DNA of 64,000 nucleotides, taken from the NCBI GenBank assembly GCA_030426395.1, contig JAUHYE010000004.1:1-64000 (forward strand). Reading direction: 5' to 3'. This stretch comes from Phycisphaerae bacterium (GTDB taxonomy: Bacteria; Planctomycetota; Phycisphaerae; Phycisphaerales; UBA1924). This document shows positions 1-11,204 of this stretch, piece by piece. Both the position numbers and the translations under genes were made by a program. The notes under the pieces were generated by a model that made no database searches, was not told the origin of the DNA, and worked only from the letters and a program-made list of their open reading frames with translations. The first letter of the stretch is position 1. Each line of letters begins with the position of its first letter.

Positions 1-154
1 CCTGCCCCGGGCCTTCGACCATTGGGCCAACTTCTCGGCTCGACTTGCCACAGAACGAGCACGTGGTGACGCGCCGGCCCTGGAAGCCATCGCCGCCACC
101 GGCTGGCTTCGTCTTGGATTGGTCGTTACCGCCGTCTCGGGTGTTCTTTGCCAT
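1..154 (-). CDS. clpX: ATP-dependent Clp protease ATP-binding subunit ClpX, N-terminal fragment (runs off window edge)
   Basis: Manual reverse-strand translation from CAT at 152-154: MAKNTRDGGNDQSKTKPAGGGDGFQGRRVTTCSFCGKSSREVGPMVEGPGQ..., matching the ClpX zinc-finger start (CSFCGKSxREV...GP). Missed by the ORF track because it is truncated. Confidence 0.82.
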   Translation of the reverse strand, partial: MAKNTRDGGNDQSKTKPAGGGDGFQGRRVTTCSFCGKSSREVGPMVEGPGQ

Positions 155-284
155 GCTCTTCCCACTGCTTCACAGCCGGGCCCCTCGCCCGTGCGTCAGC
201 ACTGTATCGACGCGATTCCAGCGTGTCTGGATGCAAAACGGCTGCTTCCAGCGTGTTTTTACTACCGGGCAGAGTCAAACGGGT

Positions 285-608
285 TCAGCCGCGAGGGCGA
301 TCCCCGCCGGAAACCCCTTTGCCGCCCTCTGGGGCGTCCTGGGACTGGCGGATCTTGGCGATCATCGCTTTTCGGACCTGCTCGTACTCTTCCTTGGACA
401 TCTCACCGCGGTCCACCATTGCCCGCATGTCTTCCATCGTCGTAAAGCCGCCCGGGTCTTCGGCGGATTGTGCGCTGAGCTTACGCCGGATGACTAGGAG
501 GACGATGGTCCCGATAACGACGGCGACGATGAGCGCGCCGACCCAGATCAGGAATTGGCCCATGTCGCCTTGGTTTTGGCCGCTTTGCGCCAGCACCGTC
601 ACCCCCAT
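285..608 (-). CDS. small membrane protein with SHOCT-like C-terminal helix
   Basis: 107 aa; one TM segment (FLIWVGALIVAVVIGTIVLLV), then MVDRGEMSKEEYEQVRKAMIAKI resembling a SHOCT motif; overlaps the upstream gene. Confidence 0.6.
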   Translation of the reverse strand: MGVTVLAQSGQNQGDMGQFLIWVGALIVAVVIGTIVLLVIRRKLSAQSAEDPGGFTTMEDMRAMVDRGEMSKEEYEQVRKAMIAKIRQSQDAPEGGKGVSGGDRPRG

Positions 609-1390
609 GTGCTGGTTCCTCCCGATGCGATGAACGCTCGGATGGGCTGGATGAGCCGGGGGATGACCGAATGCTCGATGAGGCGCTCGCCGCAGTTGCC
701 AAGGTCCGCGAACTCGAGCTTGGGCGTGGTGACGTCGTCCATCGGCCCGTGTCGGCGGACGGTGAGGTACACGCTGATGGGCTCGCCCTCGGTGGGCCGC
801 TCGCTCACGGTGGTGGGGCGGGTCTTAATCTCGAAGTAGGCCTCGCTGCGGCGGGGGACGCCCGGTCCGCGGAGCGACACCCCCAGAATGGGTTGGGCGT
901 CGATGGGCGCGGCGCCCATGTCGTCGACCAGGCCGGCCAGCGGCGAGCCGCGAAGGAGCGACTCGAACACGATGCGGTCGTGGTCGCCGCTGGCCTCGAT
1001 GTCGAAGCCGAAGAGGGTCTCGTAGTAGTCGATATCGAGCGGGGAGATGCCCAGGTAGTAGGGCGCCAGCTCGAGGACGGCCGCGTGGAGCTGGTAGGCC
1101 TGCTCGAACGACTCGGGGTTGACCGCGCCGGCGCGCACGCAGTTGCCGCGGACGGCCACCCAGTGCTGGGGGTTGATGCCCGGTGCTGATTCGACGGCGA
1201 GCTCGCCCTGCACCTGGCGGAAGGTCTGCAGGCCCGGGAATTCCTTGCGGAGGCGGTCGAAGAACTCGAGGGTAACCTGGCGCGAGGTGTCCAGCTCGTT
1301 GTGGAAGGCGAGCTTGAGGTTGACGTACATGTCCGAGCAGAGGGCCTTGTAGCTCTCGATGGATTGGCTGTCGATGGGCATGCTGGTCAT
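599..1390 (-). CDS. conserved hypothetical protein
   Basis: 263-aa ORF, coherent globular composition, overlaps 285..608 as in an operon. Confidence 0.6.
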   Translation of the reverse strand: MTSMPIDSQSIESYKALCSDMYVNLKLAFHNELDTSRQVTLEFFDRLRKEFPGLQTFRQVQGELAVESAPGINPQHWVAVRGNCVRAGAVNPESFEQAYQLHAAVLELAPYYLGISPLDIDYYETLFGFDIEASGDHDRIVFESLLRGSPLAGLVDDMGAAPIDAQPILGVSLRGPGVPRRSEAYFEIKTRPTTVSERPTEGEPISVYLTVRRHGPMDDVTTPKLEFADLGNCGERLIEHSVIPRLIQPIRAFIASGGTSTWG

Positions 1391-1459
1391 TCCTTTGGCC
1401 GACGTGCGGACCGGGATGTCGACGCCGCGATGGGCGCCATGCTCGGGCAGGAGCGAGTT

Positions 1460-1732
1460 TCAGTGGGCGATCTGGAACGACTCCTCGTGCTCGCGCACGG
1501 GGAGGTCCTGTCGGTTGGCTCGGTCGATGCGGCCCTGCATCGCCTTGCCGATAGAGTCCAGGAGCTTCTCGATGTCGTCCGGCTGGCCCTGGGCCTCGAG
1601 CCAGACGGTGCCGTCGGGCTCGTTGCGGACCAGGCCGGTGACGGGCAGGGGCTGGGCGAGCGCCCGGGCGGTGGCCCGGAAGCCCACGCCCTGAACCCTG
1701 CCGAGATAGCGCACCGCGGTTCGGATCGCCAT
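1460..1732 (-). CDS. acyP: acylphosphatase
   Basis: 90 aa from ATG at 1732: MAIRTAVRYLGRVQGVGFRATARALAQ...VTGLVRNEPDGTVWLEAQG, with the canonical GRVQGVGFR and GxVxNxxDGxV motifs. Confidence 0.93.
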   Translation of the reverse strand: MAIRTAVRYLGRVQGVGFRATARALAQPLPVTGLVRNEPDGTVWLEAQGQPDDIEKLLDSIGKAMQGRIDRANRQDLPVREHEESFQIAH

Positions 1733-1826
1733 GACGCACAGCGTATCCATGTTCGAGCGGTCGGGTACGGATTCGATCGCGGTGAATGGCGTACCGTCAA
1801 ACTCACGCGTCGCGCAACGGAGTGCC

Positions 1827-3644
1827 ATGAGCGATCGAGGGGACATCGAGCGGGTTCTGGCGGCCACCGACATCGTGCGGGTGGTGCGCGAGCGCGTGGA
1901 TTTGCGGGAAAAGGGTCGGGAATGGGTGGGTTTGTGCCCGTTCCACGACGATCGCTCGCCGTCGATGTTCGTGTCGCCGGCCAAGCAGATCTTCAAGTGC
2001 TTCGCGTGTGGGGCGGGCGGCGACGCGCTGTCGTTTGTGCAGAAGTACGACGGCGTGGAGTTTCCGCAGGCCCTGGAGCACCTGGCCGAGGTTGCAGGCG
2101 TCGAACTGACGCCGCGAGGTCGCCAGGCACCGAGCGGGCCTGGCCGCAGCGAGCGAGCGTCGGCGCTGGAGGCCAACGCGTTCGCGCAGGAGCACTTCCG
2201 AAAGTCGCTGGTCGATCCGAATGGCGGCAAGGCCGCTCGGGCGATGATCGAGCGGCGGGGGATCTCGCCCGAGATGGTCGAGGCTTTCGGCATCGGGGCC
2301 GCCCCGGAGGGCTGGGATGGGCTGGTGCAGGCCGTGCTGCGGGCGAAGCGGCCGGTGGAGCCCTTCGCGGCGGCGCAGCTTGTGAAGGCCCGGGACCAGG
2401 GCGGCGGGCATTATGACGTATTTCGCAACCGGCTGATGTTCCCCATCCACGACCAGGGCGGGCGGGTGATCGCCTTCGGCGGGCGGCGGCTGAGCGAGGA
2501 CGACCCGGCGAAGTATCTCAACAGCCCCGAGAGCCCGGTGTTCAAGAAGTCGGGCGTTCTGTACGGGCTCTGGAAGGCTACTGCTGGTATCCGGCAGGCC
2601 GGCTATTGCATCGTCACCGAGGGGTATACCGACACCATCGCGTGCCATCAGGCGGGGTTCACCAATACGGTGGCCACGCTGGGCACGGCGTTCACGGCCG
2701 AGCACGCGGCCCTGCTGCGGCGGCTATGCACCAGGGTGGTCCTGCTGTTCGATGGCGACGAGGCCGGGCTGACGGCGGCTGATCGGGCGGTGGGGGTTCT
2801 GTTCGCCGAGCCCCTTGACGTGCAGATCGCGATCCTGGGTCGAGAGGGTGGCGCCAAGGACCCCGACGAGTTGCTCAAGCAGGATGGCGGCAAGGAGCGG
2901 TTCCAGGCGATGCTGCGGTCGGCGGATGATTTGCTGGCGTTCCGGTTCGATCGGCTGCGGGCCAGGCTCGAGGGCGGCGGGCGATCGGCACTGATCAGCG
3001 GCGTCGAGGAGGAGGTCCGCTGGCTGGGCGAGCACGGGCTGCGCAGCATCGAGCCCGCGCGACGTGACAGGATTCTGGCCCAGCTTGGCAACCTGAGCGG
3101 GCTCGACCAGTATCGCTTGCGAGAACTTGCCCTCAGCGCGCCCAGGCGGGCGCGTGGGGGGGATGTGTCGCCTTCCGACGCGGGTGTCGCGAGGCCGCCG
3201 GCGGAGATGTCTGCGGGCGACAAGTTAGTGGGCGTTGTGCTTCTGGAGCCGGCGGCGTGGGGATTGCTGAGCGAAGACGACGCGACGATGCTGCGAGATG
3301 CTTTGGCTGGTGGTCCGAGCGAGCCGGTGGCGGCGGCGGTGGATCGGCTGGCGGCCGAGGGCGAGCCCTTGACGATGGCGGTGCTGCGCGGCGAGTTGGA
3401 CGAGGGCTCGCTCCAGTGGGCCAGCACGCTGGTGGCCTGGGCCGAGCGGCAGGGTGGTTCGGCTGGAACTCTCGAGGGAACAGGCGTGGACGACTCGGTG
3501 CGAGCGGCTGTGGCGGGGCTGTTGCGTCAGGTGCTCGGCGAGCGATCGCGTCAGGACGTGGACCCCTTCGAGCGCATCCGAGCCCGGCGGGAGCAATTGG
3601 CGCGGTTCCAGAATGACCCTGGGAGGATTGCGCGGCCGTCGTAA
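1827..3644 (+). CDS. dnaG: DNA primase
   Basis: Zinc-finger domain [36 protein letters not shown] region [28 protein letters not shown]...[11 protein letters not shown]. Start set at ATG 1827 ([20 protein letters not shown]). Confidence 0.96.
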   Translation: MSDRGDIERVLAATDIVRVVRERVDLREKGREWVGLCPFHDDRSPSMFVSPAKQIFKCFACGAGGDALSFVQKYDGVEFPQALEHLAEVAGVELTPRGRQAPSGPGRSERASALEANAFAQEHFRKSLVDPNGGKAARAMIERRGISPEMVEAFGIGAAPEGWDGLVQAVLRAKRPVEPFAAAQLVKARDQGGGHYDVFRNRLMFPIHDQGGRVIAFGGRRLSEDDPAKYLNSPESPVFKKSGVLYGLWKATAGIRQAGYCIVTEGYTDTIACHQAGFTNTVATLGTAFTAEHAALLRRLCTRVVLLFDGDEAGLTAADRAVGVLFAEPLDVQIAILGREGGAKDPDELLKQDGGKERFQAMLRSADDLLAFRFDRLRARLEGGGRSALISGVEEEVRWLGEHGLRSIEPARRDRILAQLGNLSGLDQYRLRELALSAPRRARGGDVSPSDAGVARPPAEMSAGDKLVGVVLLEPAAWGLLSEDDATMLRDALAGGPSEPVAAAVDRLAAEGEPLTMAVLRGELDEGSLQWASTLVAWAERQGGSAGTLEGTGVDDSVRAAVAGLLRQVLGERSRQDVDPFERIRARREQLARFQNDPGRIARPS

Positions 3645-3798
3645 GGGGTTTTCGGGCCTTGGTTTGGGGGGGGCGGATGGGTCCGGTGATCAATGTTGGT
3701 GTAGAGTTTCTGTCGGATGCGTTTCGCGTCAGGCCGGATGGGAGTCCGAGAGTTCGGGGTTGTGGGAGGGCGATGGGCTCGAACGGCCCGCGTGTGCG

Positions 3799-5502
3799 AT
3801 GACCGAGTTTCCTCCTTCGATAGCCCGGATGCTGGAGTCGGCCGCGGGCCGGCGATGGTTGAGCTACGAGGAGATCAACGCCGCGGCTCCCGATGACTGG
3901 GTGGGGCCGCGATCGCTGCACACATTCCTGGCGTGCGTGGACGAGCTCGGCATCGAGCTTGTTGACGAGCCCACGTTTCGTGCGAGGAAGTTTCGGGAAT
4001 CGGGTGGCGATACGCCGGCGGCCGAAGCGGACGCGACGGCGGTTGATGACACATCGCAAGACGTTGTCGCCGAGGATCGTACGGTCGAGGACCCGGTGCG
4101 GAGCTATCTGGCGCAGATGGGGTCGATCCCGCTCTTGACGCGCGAGGACGAGACGCGGCTGGCCAAGAAGATCGAGACCACGCGCATCGTGTTCCGGCGG
4201 CGGTGCCTGCAGTGCGACTATGTGGCGATGCAGGCAGTCGACCTGCTGCGGCAGGTGCAGGCGCGCAAGCTGCCGTTCGATCGCACGCTGCGGGTGTCGA
4301 CGATCACGCCCGAGGCAAAGGACATGCTGGCGCGTCGTCTTCCGACGAGCCTGCCGACGATCGAGACGATGCTGGAGCGCAACCGGGCCGAGTGGGCGCA
4401 CGCCGAGCGTGTGCGCGCGACGGGGCGTGCGGAGGACGGGCGGCTGACGGCACGTGCGGTGCAGGAGCTGGCGGCGATCGAACGATCGCTGTGCGCGCGT
4501 CGGCGGCGTGTTTCGGCGCTCATCGAAGAGCTGGAACTGCGCACGAGCAAGATGGTGCCGATCCTGCGGAAGCTGCGGGCGATCTCCGGCAAGATGCGCG
4601 AGATCGAGGCGATGCTGGCCCGGGAGCACACGCCCGAATCGAACGGTACGTCGGCGGACGACGACGACCGGCTGGTGATGCGCGACGAGCTCGATGGGTT
4701 GCGGTCGCTGGTGCATGATGCGCCCGACGCGTTGGCGCGGCGCGTGGCCGAGCTGAACTGCGTGTTCTGGGAGTACGAGCAGGCCAAGCGTGATCTGTCG
4801 GGCGCGAATTTGCGTCTGGTGGTGTCGATCGCCAAGAAGTACCGCAATCGTGGGTTGAGCTTCCTGGACGTGATCCAAGAGGGCAACACCGGGTTGTTGC
4901 GCGCCGTGGACAAGTACGAATACAAGCGTGGGTACAAGTTCAGCACGTACGCGACGTGGTGGATCCGCCAGGCCATCACGCGGGCGTTGGCCGATCATGC
5001 CCGGACGATTCGTCTGCCGGTGCACATGATCGACACCATGAGCAAGATCCGCGCGATCCAGCGGCAGTACATCCAGGAGCACGGGCAGGAACCCACCGAC
5101 GAGCAGATCGCCGAGGTTGCCGGATGCACGGCTTCCGAGGTGCGCAAGGTGGTGAACCTGGCTCGGAGCCCGGCGTCGCTCGACAAGGGGGCGGGCAGCG
5201 ATGAGGGCTCGATGGTGGAAGTGCTCGAGGACAGCCGTAACGGCGAGCCGGCCGACGGTATGGCGCAGGAGATGCTGCGCGAGAAGCTCGAACAGGTCTT
5301 GCGAACGCTGAGCTACCGCGAGCGCGAGATCATCAAGCTGCGGTACGGTATCGGCGACGGGTATACCTACACGCTCGAAGAGGTCGGGCGGATCTTCAAG
5401 GTCACGCGCGAGCGGGTGCGTCAGGTGGAGAGCAAGGCGCTGCGTAAGCTGCAGCACCCGCTGCGGTCACGCCGGCTCGAGGGTTTTGTCGACCGGGCGT
5501 GA
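3799..5502 (+). CDS. rpoD: RNA polymerase sigma-70 family (primary-type) sigma factor
   Basis: Region 2 ([76 protein letters not shown]) and region 4 ([29 protein letters not shown]). Confidence 0.93.
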   Translation: MTEFPPSIARMLESAAGRRWLSYEEINAAAPDDWVGPRSLHTFLACVDELGIELVDEPTFRARKFRESGGDTPAAEADATAVDDTSQDVVAEDRTVEDPVRSYLAQMGSIPLLTREDETRLAKKIETTRIVFRRRCLQCDYVAMQAVDLLRQVQARKLPFDRTLRVSTITPEAKDMLARRLPTSLPTIETMLERNRAEWAHAERVRATGRAEDGRLTARAVQELAAIERSLCARRRRVSALIEELELRTSKMVPILRKLRAISGKMREIEAMLAREHTPESNGTSADDDDRLVMRDELDGLRSLVHDAPDALARRVAELNCVFWEYEQAKRDLSGANLRLVVSIAKKYRNRGLSFLDVIQEGNTGLLRAVDKYEYKRGYKFSTYATWWIRQAITRALADHARTIRLPVHMIDTMSKIRAIQRQYIQEHGQEPTDEQIAEVAGCTASEVRKVVNLARSPASLDKGAGSDEGSMVEVLEDSRNGEPADGMAQEMLREKLEQVLRTLSYREREIIKLRYGIGDGYTYTLEEVGRIFKVTRERVRQVESKALRKLQHPLRSRRLEGFVDRA

Positions 5503-7152
5503 GGCCTTCGCTTCGATGACTTCTTCGTAGGTCGACTGCACCTGAGCCAGATGGGCGGGGTAGCTGGTCAGGTGCGGCGTGATGTCGTGGATGGTCTTGG
5601 CGCTTGGGAGGCCGACGTCGCCGCGCACGAGGCTGGTGATGCGTTGGGCCAGGGCGTCGGCATCTCCCGAGGGGAAGAGCAGGCCGTTGGTGGCGCCGTC
5701 GCGTTCGACGATCCACTCGGGTGGTCCGCCAAGGCGGCTGGTGATGACGAGCTTGCCGGCGTGCAGATGCTCGAGCAGGACGAGCGGGGAGTTCTCCATC
5801 CAGATGTGGGGAAGCAAGCCGACGTCGTACTCGGGCACGGAGGCGGCGCGCTGCATGAGGTCGTAGGCGCCGGCGAACTGGACCTGCGGGTAGCCGCTGA
5901 GGAGTTTGCGGAAGGCCCAGTCTCCGCCGGCGGCGCGGACGTGGAAGAGGCAGCGATGGCGGATGTTGGCGGGCAGGATCGCGATGGCGTCGGCGAGCAC
6001 GCGTAGGCCCTTGTTTGGGCGGACGGTGCCGAAGAAGGCCAGGCGTAGGGGGCGTGGGTCGGCTGGCGACCAGGGCGATTGGTCGTAGCCGGGCAACGCG
6101 AGGGCGGCGCGGTGCATGCGGTCGAAGTGGGGCTGGCCGAGGCGCACGGTGCGGCGTTTGGCGGGTTCGAGGCCCATCGACTCGTGCACGCGCCCCAGGA
6201 AATCGCTGGGCGGCGTGACGAGGCTGGCGGCGTTGAGGGCGGCAACTCCTTCGTGACGGCGTCGGCCGTAGTCGTTGAGGACTTTCAGGTGCACGTCGGT
6301 GTTGGCGAGCATGCGCTCGTTGGTGTCATCGGGCAGGACGGGCGCGGGCTTGGGCAGTTCGCGCGGCTCGGCTCGCACGCCGTAGGTGCTGGCGGGGCCC
6401 TCGGCGTTGGCGGCGGACTCGATGGCGCCGTTGTCGTAGCCCAGGTAGCGGAGCTCGTCGGTGGGTGTGGTTTCCGGGCCTCGTCCGCTGGCGATGTGCT
6501 TGGCCGACGCGCGCGCGTGGCCGGTGATGGCGTGGCCGACCAAGCGTTGGGCGGTCTGGCCCAGGCGTCGCTTGAGGCGGCGCTGCAACGGGTTCGGTGC
6601 CTCGAGGCAGTGGGCGCAGCGGTTGCCGCCGTCGTAGTCGAGGCAGACCTCGTGCTCGCGGTAGAGCAGGTCGACCTGGGGGCAGAGATACGAATAGTTG
6701 TGCGTGGTGACGACGACGGGGATGCCGGCGGCCTCGATGGCGGGGATGAGGTCGAGGCTCAATCCCTCGGTCGAGTGGGCGTGGACGACGTCGGCGTCAA
6801 TGTCGCGCAGCCAGCGGAGAACGATCCTGGTGGTGCTTGGGCAGGATCGCTCGGTGTTGGCGTTGCGGAAGTTGATAGCCGATGGCGCGAGGTTTGGGCT
6901 GTTGAGCAGCTCGAAGTTTCGGATGCCGCGCCAGGGTTTGATCTCGCGGACGAACGGCCCAGGGCGCAGGGTGTAGCGCGTGCCCGAGCCGAGGTAGTGC
7001 ACGCGGTGGCCGGCCTGGGCGAGGCCGATGGCGAGCTCGGAGGCGTTGAGGTTGTAGCCCGAGCCTTCCTCGGCTTGCTTGCTGAGGGCGGCCCAGCCGA
7101 GCATGACGATGGTGCGAGGGCGGTCGGTTTGGGGCGGCGTGGTGAGGCTCAT
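5467..7152 (-). CDS. glycosyltransferase (GT-B / GT4-like)
   Basis: From [70 protein letters not shown]-terminal [14 protein letters not shown]...[32 protein letters not shown] overlap with the upstream gene. Confidence 0.88.
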   Translation of the reverse strand: MSLTTPPQTDRPRTIVMLGWAALSKQAEEGSGYNLNASELAIGLAQAGHRVHYLGSGTRYTLRPGPFVREIKPWRGIRNFELLNSPNLAPSAINFRNANTERSCPSTTRIVLRWLRDIDADVVHAHSTEGLSLDLIPAIEAAGIPVVVTTHNYSYLCPQVDLLYREHEVCLDYDGGNRCAHCLEAPNPLQRRLKRRLGQTAQRLVGHAITGHARASAKHIASGRGPETTPTDELRYLGYDNGAIESAANAEGPASTYGVRAEPRELPKPAPVLPDDTNERMLANTDVHLKVLNDYGRRRHEGVAALNAASLVTPPSDFLGRVHESMGLEPAKRRTVRLGQPHFDRMHRAALALPGYDQSPWSPADPRPLRLAFFGTVRPNKGLRVLADAIAILPANIRHRCLFHVRAAGGDWAFRKLLSGYPQVQFAGAYDLMQRAASVPEYDVGLLPHIWMENSPLVLLEHLHAGKLVITSRLGGPPEWIVERDGATNGLLFPSGDADALAQRITSLVRGDVGLPSAKTIHDITPHLTSYPAHLAQVQSTYEEVIEAKASRPVDKTLEPA

Positions 7153-8822
7153 CCGAAGGGGGGCTCGGGCCGCTGGGGTGTGTTGCGCAGGGTGTACCAG
7201 ACCGCGCGCGCGGCGGTGACGCTCCAGCGTGCGAAGAAGGCGATGCGGCGGAGCGCCGTATCGTGCTCGACCTGGCATTGGTCGGGGTTTCGGTGGTCGA
7301 CGTGCAGCGAGACGGGGCAGCGCAGCAGCGGGAAGTCGTTGGTGTTGTCGAGCACGAAGCACGCGTCGGGGGGGGTGGTGAGCAGGGGGATCTGGCGGTA
7401 GATCCGCGACTTGGTGCTGGGCGCATAGGTGATGTCGCCGGTGCCGGCGTCATTGCGAGCGATGTTGATGGCGATGGGGCAGCGGATGTTGAGGTGCTCG
7501 CGCAGCGTGGCCTTGATGGTGCGGGCGAGTTCGATCTGGTTGGGCGTCATGCACAGGAAGGCGAGGCGGGCGTCGGGGCGGTCGAGGTTGAGGCGCCAGA
7601 GTGCATCGATGATCGGCTCGTGCGGCGGCTCGGCGATGTCGAGCTTGCCGGCGTGGTTGGTGATGGCGTCGAGCGCGGTGCGGCGGAGGATCTCGGCGTG
7701 GAACAGGCGGCGGCGCAGACCGGCGGCCAGGCTGGCCCGCAGAACTGAGCGCATCCATCGCATGGTGCTCGTGCGCAGAGCGCGGCCGGTGAGGCCCTTG
7801 CGCATGGTCCAGATGGCGTTACGCTCGGCATAGTAGAGGCGCGTGGGTGTGAGCTTCTGGAACCAGGGCGTGTGGTAGACGACGGCGTCGAGGTCGCACA
7901 GGACTTTCGCGCCCGATCGGCCGACGCGCAGGCACCAGTCGGCGTCGTCGCAGTAGATGAAGTAGCGGCTGTCCCAGTAGCCGACCTGCTGCACGATGCT
8001 CCAGCGGGCGAGCATGCTGCACGCCGAGGCGATGTCGACCTCGCGCACGCCGGTGAAGTCGTGCGTCCCTCGGCTGTCGCCGACACCGGCGATCCAATCG
8101 CCATGGTCGCCTTCGAGGCGGTGGCCTGCGTGGGGCGTTTCGGCCATGCGTCCCTGGGTGGGGTCGTAGTAGATGGTGGTCTCGTAGGTGGTCGTGCGGT
8201 CGGCGATGTCGACGGCGCGCGAGCCGATGAGGCCGGCGCCGGGTTCGTCCTCGGCGGTGCGCAGGAGGGAAGCGAGTGCGTTGGTGTCGGCGACGGCGTC
8301 GTCGTCGAGAAGCCAGAGGTAGTCGATGTTGGTATTGGACGCCAGGAGGCGTTCGACGGTTTGGAATCCGGTGTTGAAGCCGCCCGTGCCGCCGAGGTTG
8401 GCGGTGTTGCGGACGAGGGTGACGCTGGCGAGGCCTGCCGAGTTGGTGCGTTCGGTGTTGGTCGTCGCGAAAGCTGGCTCGTGGGCTCGATCGGTATCGT
8501 TGCTGACGAGGCGTTCGGGAGTCAGCCAGTCTGTCAGGGTGTCGGTGGTGCCGTCGGTGCTGGCGTTGTCGACGACGACCAGGTGGACGCGTCCAAGATC
8601 GACGCCGCGCTGGGCGAGCACCGACTCGATGGCTCGGCGGGCTTCGCTCTCGCGGTTCCAGGTGACCATGACCACGGCGACGGTGGCCGTCATTGACGGT
8701 GTGGTGGGCGCGGTGGCAGCCGTTCGGCGCTGGTGGGCCTGCGTGGATGGATGGGCGTGCTGGGTCAAACTTTGCGGGTGGTCGGGGGTGGGGGATGGTT
8801 CGGTAGCCGCTGTTGGGGTCAC
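7149..8822 (-). CDS. glycosyltransferase family 2
   Basis: TVAVVMVTWNRESEARRAIESVLAQ...VVDNASTDGT...NIDYLWLLDDDAVAD; GTG start overlapping the upstream stop (GTGA). MTATVAVVMVT is a possible internal start. Confidence 0.9.
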   Translation of the reverse strand: MTPTAATEPSPTPDHPQSLTQHAHPSTQAHQRRTAATAPTTPSMTATVAVVMVTWNRESEARRAIESVLAQRGVDLGRVHLVVVDNASTDGTTDTLTDWLTPERLVSNDTDRAHEPAFATTNTERTNSAGLASVTLVRNTANLGGTGGFNTGFQTVERLLASNTNIDYLWLLDDDAVADTNALASLLRTAEDEPGAGLIGSRAVDIADRTTTYETTIYYDPTQGRMAETPHAGHRLEGDHGDWIAGVGDSRGTHDFTGVREVDIASACSMLARWSIVQQVGYWDSRYFIYCDDADWCLRVGRSGAKVLCDLDAVVYHTPWFQKLTPTRLYYAERNAIWTMRKGLTGRALRTSTMRWMRSVLRASLAAGLRRRLFHAEILRRTALDAITNHAGKLDIAEPPHEPIIDALWRLNLDRPDARLAFLCMTPNQIELARTIKATLREHLNIRCPIAINIARNDAGTGDITYAPSTKSRIYRQIPLLTTPPDACFVLDNTNDFPLLRCPVSLHVDHRNPDQCQVEHDTALRRIAFFARWSVTAARAVWYTLRNTPQRPEPPFG

Positions 8823-10402
8823 GATACGCCCCCTAAGTACAACGGCTCCATTTCAAGGGCGTGCTGGGTCATGGTTTTGGGTGGGCGGACGTTGGATCTG
8901 AGGCGGCCCACCATGGCCGGGTCGTTGACGCAGCGGGCTATCGCCGCCGCCAGGGCGAAGCGGTCGTTGCCGGTGAAGAGCAGACCGTTCGCTTCGTGCT
9001 GGACAAAATCGGGAATGCCCCCGGCCTGGGCGCCGATGACCGGCAGCCCGTTGGCTTGCATCTCCAGGACGGTCTGGGGCCCGTTGTCCCACCACACGCT
9101 TGGCACGACGCCCACGTCCATGCCGCCGCACATCCAGGGCAGGTCTTGCGGGCCGTACTCGTAGCCGAATCGGAGCGAGGCGAGGCGGGGCTCGAGGCGG
9201 CGGAAGCGGTATTCGATGGTCTTGCCGCCGGCGGCAAAGACCGAGAGGGCGACGCGCGACAAGGTATCCGGCGTCATCATCTCCAGGCTGTCGGCGAGCA
9301 TCGACAGCCCTTTGTACCAGTGGTTGACGCCGACGAAGACAAGGCGCAGCGGGCGGGCGTCGATGGTGTCGCGGGGCGGCGGGGCGAAGGCCAACTCGGC
9401 GTTGTGCGCGCGAAGTTCGTTGGCGATGGTGCCGATGGTGATGGTCTTCACGCGGGAGGCGTCGACGCCGTGGGCGATGAACTTGCCGGCCACGAAGCCG
9501 GAGACGGCGTGAACCGCGCTGCACTGGTTCAGGTGCTCGATAAACGCGGCGCGGCGCGTGCTGTAATCGGTGGGTTTGCCGTTGTGCAGCGGCTCGGCAC
9601 GGGGGACGTTGTCGAAGGGCTGCCAGGTTGGGTCTTGCGGGATGCACCAGCGGCGAGGCTCGTGCCAGGAACGCAGTAGCACGCTCATGCCGCGAGGGTC
9701 GTCGGCGGGGTCGATCATAGTGGGCGTCTCGCCCAACTCGCCGGGAAGGATGGGCAGATGCACGCGCTTTGGCTCGGGGGCGGATGGCTCGAAGGGGGGC
9801 GGCTCGTTGGGATGCGCCTCGGCCCGGCGTGCGCGTTCGTGCTCGGGGTCGGGGGCGGGCACGCAGCCCTGGCAGGCGCGGCCGCCGTCGTAGTCGGTGC
9901 ACAGGGCGCGGTGGCCTCGCATCAGATAGACCTGCGGGCACAGGGGGTGGTAGTTGTGCAGGCTGTAGATGACGCGGCAGCCCAGGCGGCGGGCGGCGTC
10001 GAGGCAGCCCAGGCTGAAGCCCTCGAGCGATTGGACGTGGAGGACCTCGGGCTTGATGTGCCTGAGGACTTGCTCGAACACGGATTCGAGCTCCGGGCTG
10101 CTGATCTCGGCGAGAGGGCCGTTGAGTTGCAGGAGGCTGGGGGCCAGCACCGGGCTGTTGACGATCTCGTAGACGCCCACGCCGAACCAATCCGGGTGGC
10201 GGCGCGGGGTGCAAGGGCCCGGTTTGTTCTTGCGGTTGGGCTTGTTTCGCTTCGCGGGGATGTAGGTGGTGCCGCTGGCGATGGCGGAGACGCGGTGGCC
10301 TCGGGCTGTGAGTTCGAGGGCCAGGGCCTGCATGTAGCCGGCGATGCCGCCCTTGCGGGCGCCCTCGAAGACCATCGGCCAGTTGAGCATGCAGATGCGC
10401 AC
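8819..10402 (-). CDS. glycosyltransferase (GT4-like)
   Basis: MRICMLNWPMVFEGARKGGIAGYMQALALELTARGHRVSAIASG...VLHVQSLEGFSLGCL...NGPQTVLEMQANGLPVIGAQAGGIPDFV. Confidence 0.9.
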   Translation of the reverse strand: MRICMLNWPMVFEGARKGGIAGYMQALALELTARGHRVSAIASGTTYIPAKRNKPNRKNKPGPCTPRRHPDWFGVGVYEIVNSPVLAPSLLQLNGPLAEISSPELESVFEQVLRHIKPEVLHVQSLEGFSLGCLDAARRLGCRVIYSLHNYHPLCPQVYLMRGHRALCTDYDGGRACQGCVPAPDPEHERARRAEAHPNEPPPFEPSAPEPKRVHLPILPGELGETPTMIDPADDPRGMSVLLRSWHEPRRWCIPQDPTWQPFDNVPRAEPLHNGKPTDYSTRRAAFIEHLNQCSAVHAVSGFVAGKFIAHGVDASRVKTITIGTIANELRAHNAELAFAPPPRDTIDARPLRLVFVGVNHWYKGLSMLADSLEMMTPDTLSRVALSVFAAGGKTIEYRFRRLEPRLASLRFGYEYGPQDLPWMCGGMDVGVVPSVWWDNGPQTVLEMQANGLPVIGAQAGGIPDFVQHEANGLLFTGNDRFALAAAIARCVNDPAMVGRLRSNVRPPKTMTQHALEMEPLYLGGVS

Positions 10403-10703
10403 GGGCGAGGGTAGGTTTGTCTGGACGCTTCGCCAGCGGGGCCTCGCCCTTCGGGCTTGCGCTGGCGTGGCGAGCGATTCCTTTACGCATCAATGTGCAA
10501 CGGGCCACCGTTGGCTGCATCCCCATGCGTGCCCGGCGACTTCCGTTGCGTCGATTGGTTGTCGAGCCGCAGGCGGCGGGCCGGTTCGTGCCGGTCGTGC
10601 CGCCTGTACCACATGTATCGAGTGGATCCGGGGGTGACTTCAGGTGATGAGCCAGAAAATCTGAAAATTGTCAGAATGCCGCGTTTGGGGCCGCTGGAGG
10701 GGG

Positions 10704-11180
10704 TCAGGGGGCCTCGGCTGGGTCTACACCGGCGTAGCGGAGGGCCTCATCGACGTCGCCGAAGGTGCGGAACTCGGTGGCCTTGCCGTCCTTGAAGGTG
10801 AAGACGTCGGCCAAGCGGCCGGTGCGAAACTCGGATTCGTCGACGAGGCGGACGTTGACGTCGATGATGACGACCACGCGGTCGCCGGCGGCCAGGAAGC
10901 GGCGGGGGATGCAGCCGGTGGGGTTGCCGTGTGCGTCGGTCGTGCCGTTCTGCCCCATCCCCTCGGCCCAGGTGCTTCGGGCGGTGGTGAGGTGGGTGGT
11001 GACGGCGTCCAGCCCCTCGTATGTGCCCGACATGGGGAAGCCGGCCGGCTCGGTGCGCACGATGTCGGGATGGAGGCAGGCAGTGAAGCCGGCGATGTCG
11101 CCCCGGTTGAGGGCGGCGTACGCGTCGCGGAGGGATTGGGCTTCTGGGGTGAGGGTGTCGGGTTGATGGGGGGTGGGCAT
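10704..11180 (-). CDS. nuclear transport factor 2 / SnoaL-like protein
   Basis: 158 aa; SLRDAYAALNRGDIAGFTACLHPDIVRTEPAGFPMSGTYEGLDAV...DRVVVIIDVNVR...FTFKDGKATEFRTF, the NTF2-like pattern. Confidence 0.8.
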   Translation of the reverse strand: MPTPHQPDTLTPEAQSLRDAYAALNRGDIAGFTACLHPDIVRTEPAGFPMSGTYEGLDAVTTHLTTARSTWAEGMGQNGTTDAHGNPTGCIPRRFLAAGDRVVVIIDVNVRLVDESEFRTGRLADVFTFKDGKATEFRTFGDVDEALRYAGVDPAEAP

Positions 11181-11204
11181 GGCGTGGTCCCTTTGGCGGG
11201 AACG

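Noticed and set aside
3133-5457. 774-aa minus-strand ORF antisense to dnaG/rpoD and many similar long antisense ORFs
   Set aside because: High-GC genomes produce long open antisense frames; composition is Arg/Ala/Pro/His-rich and the opposite strand encodes unmistakable DnaG and sigma-70.
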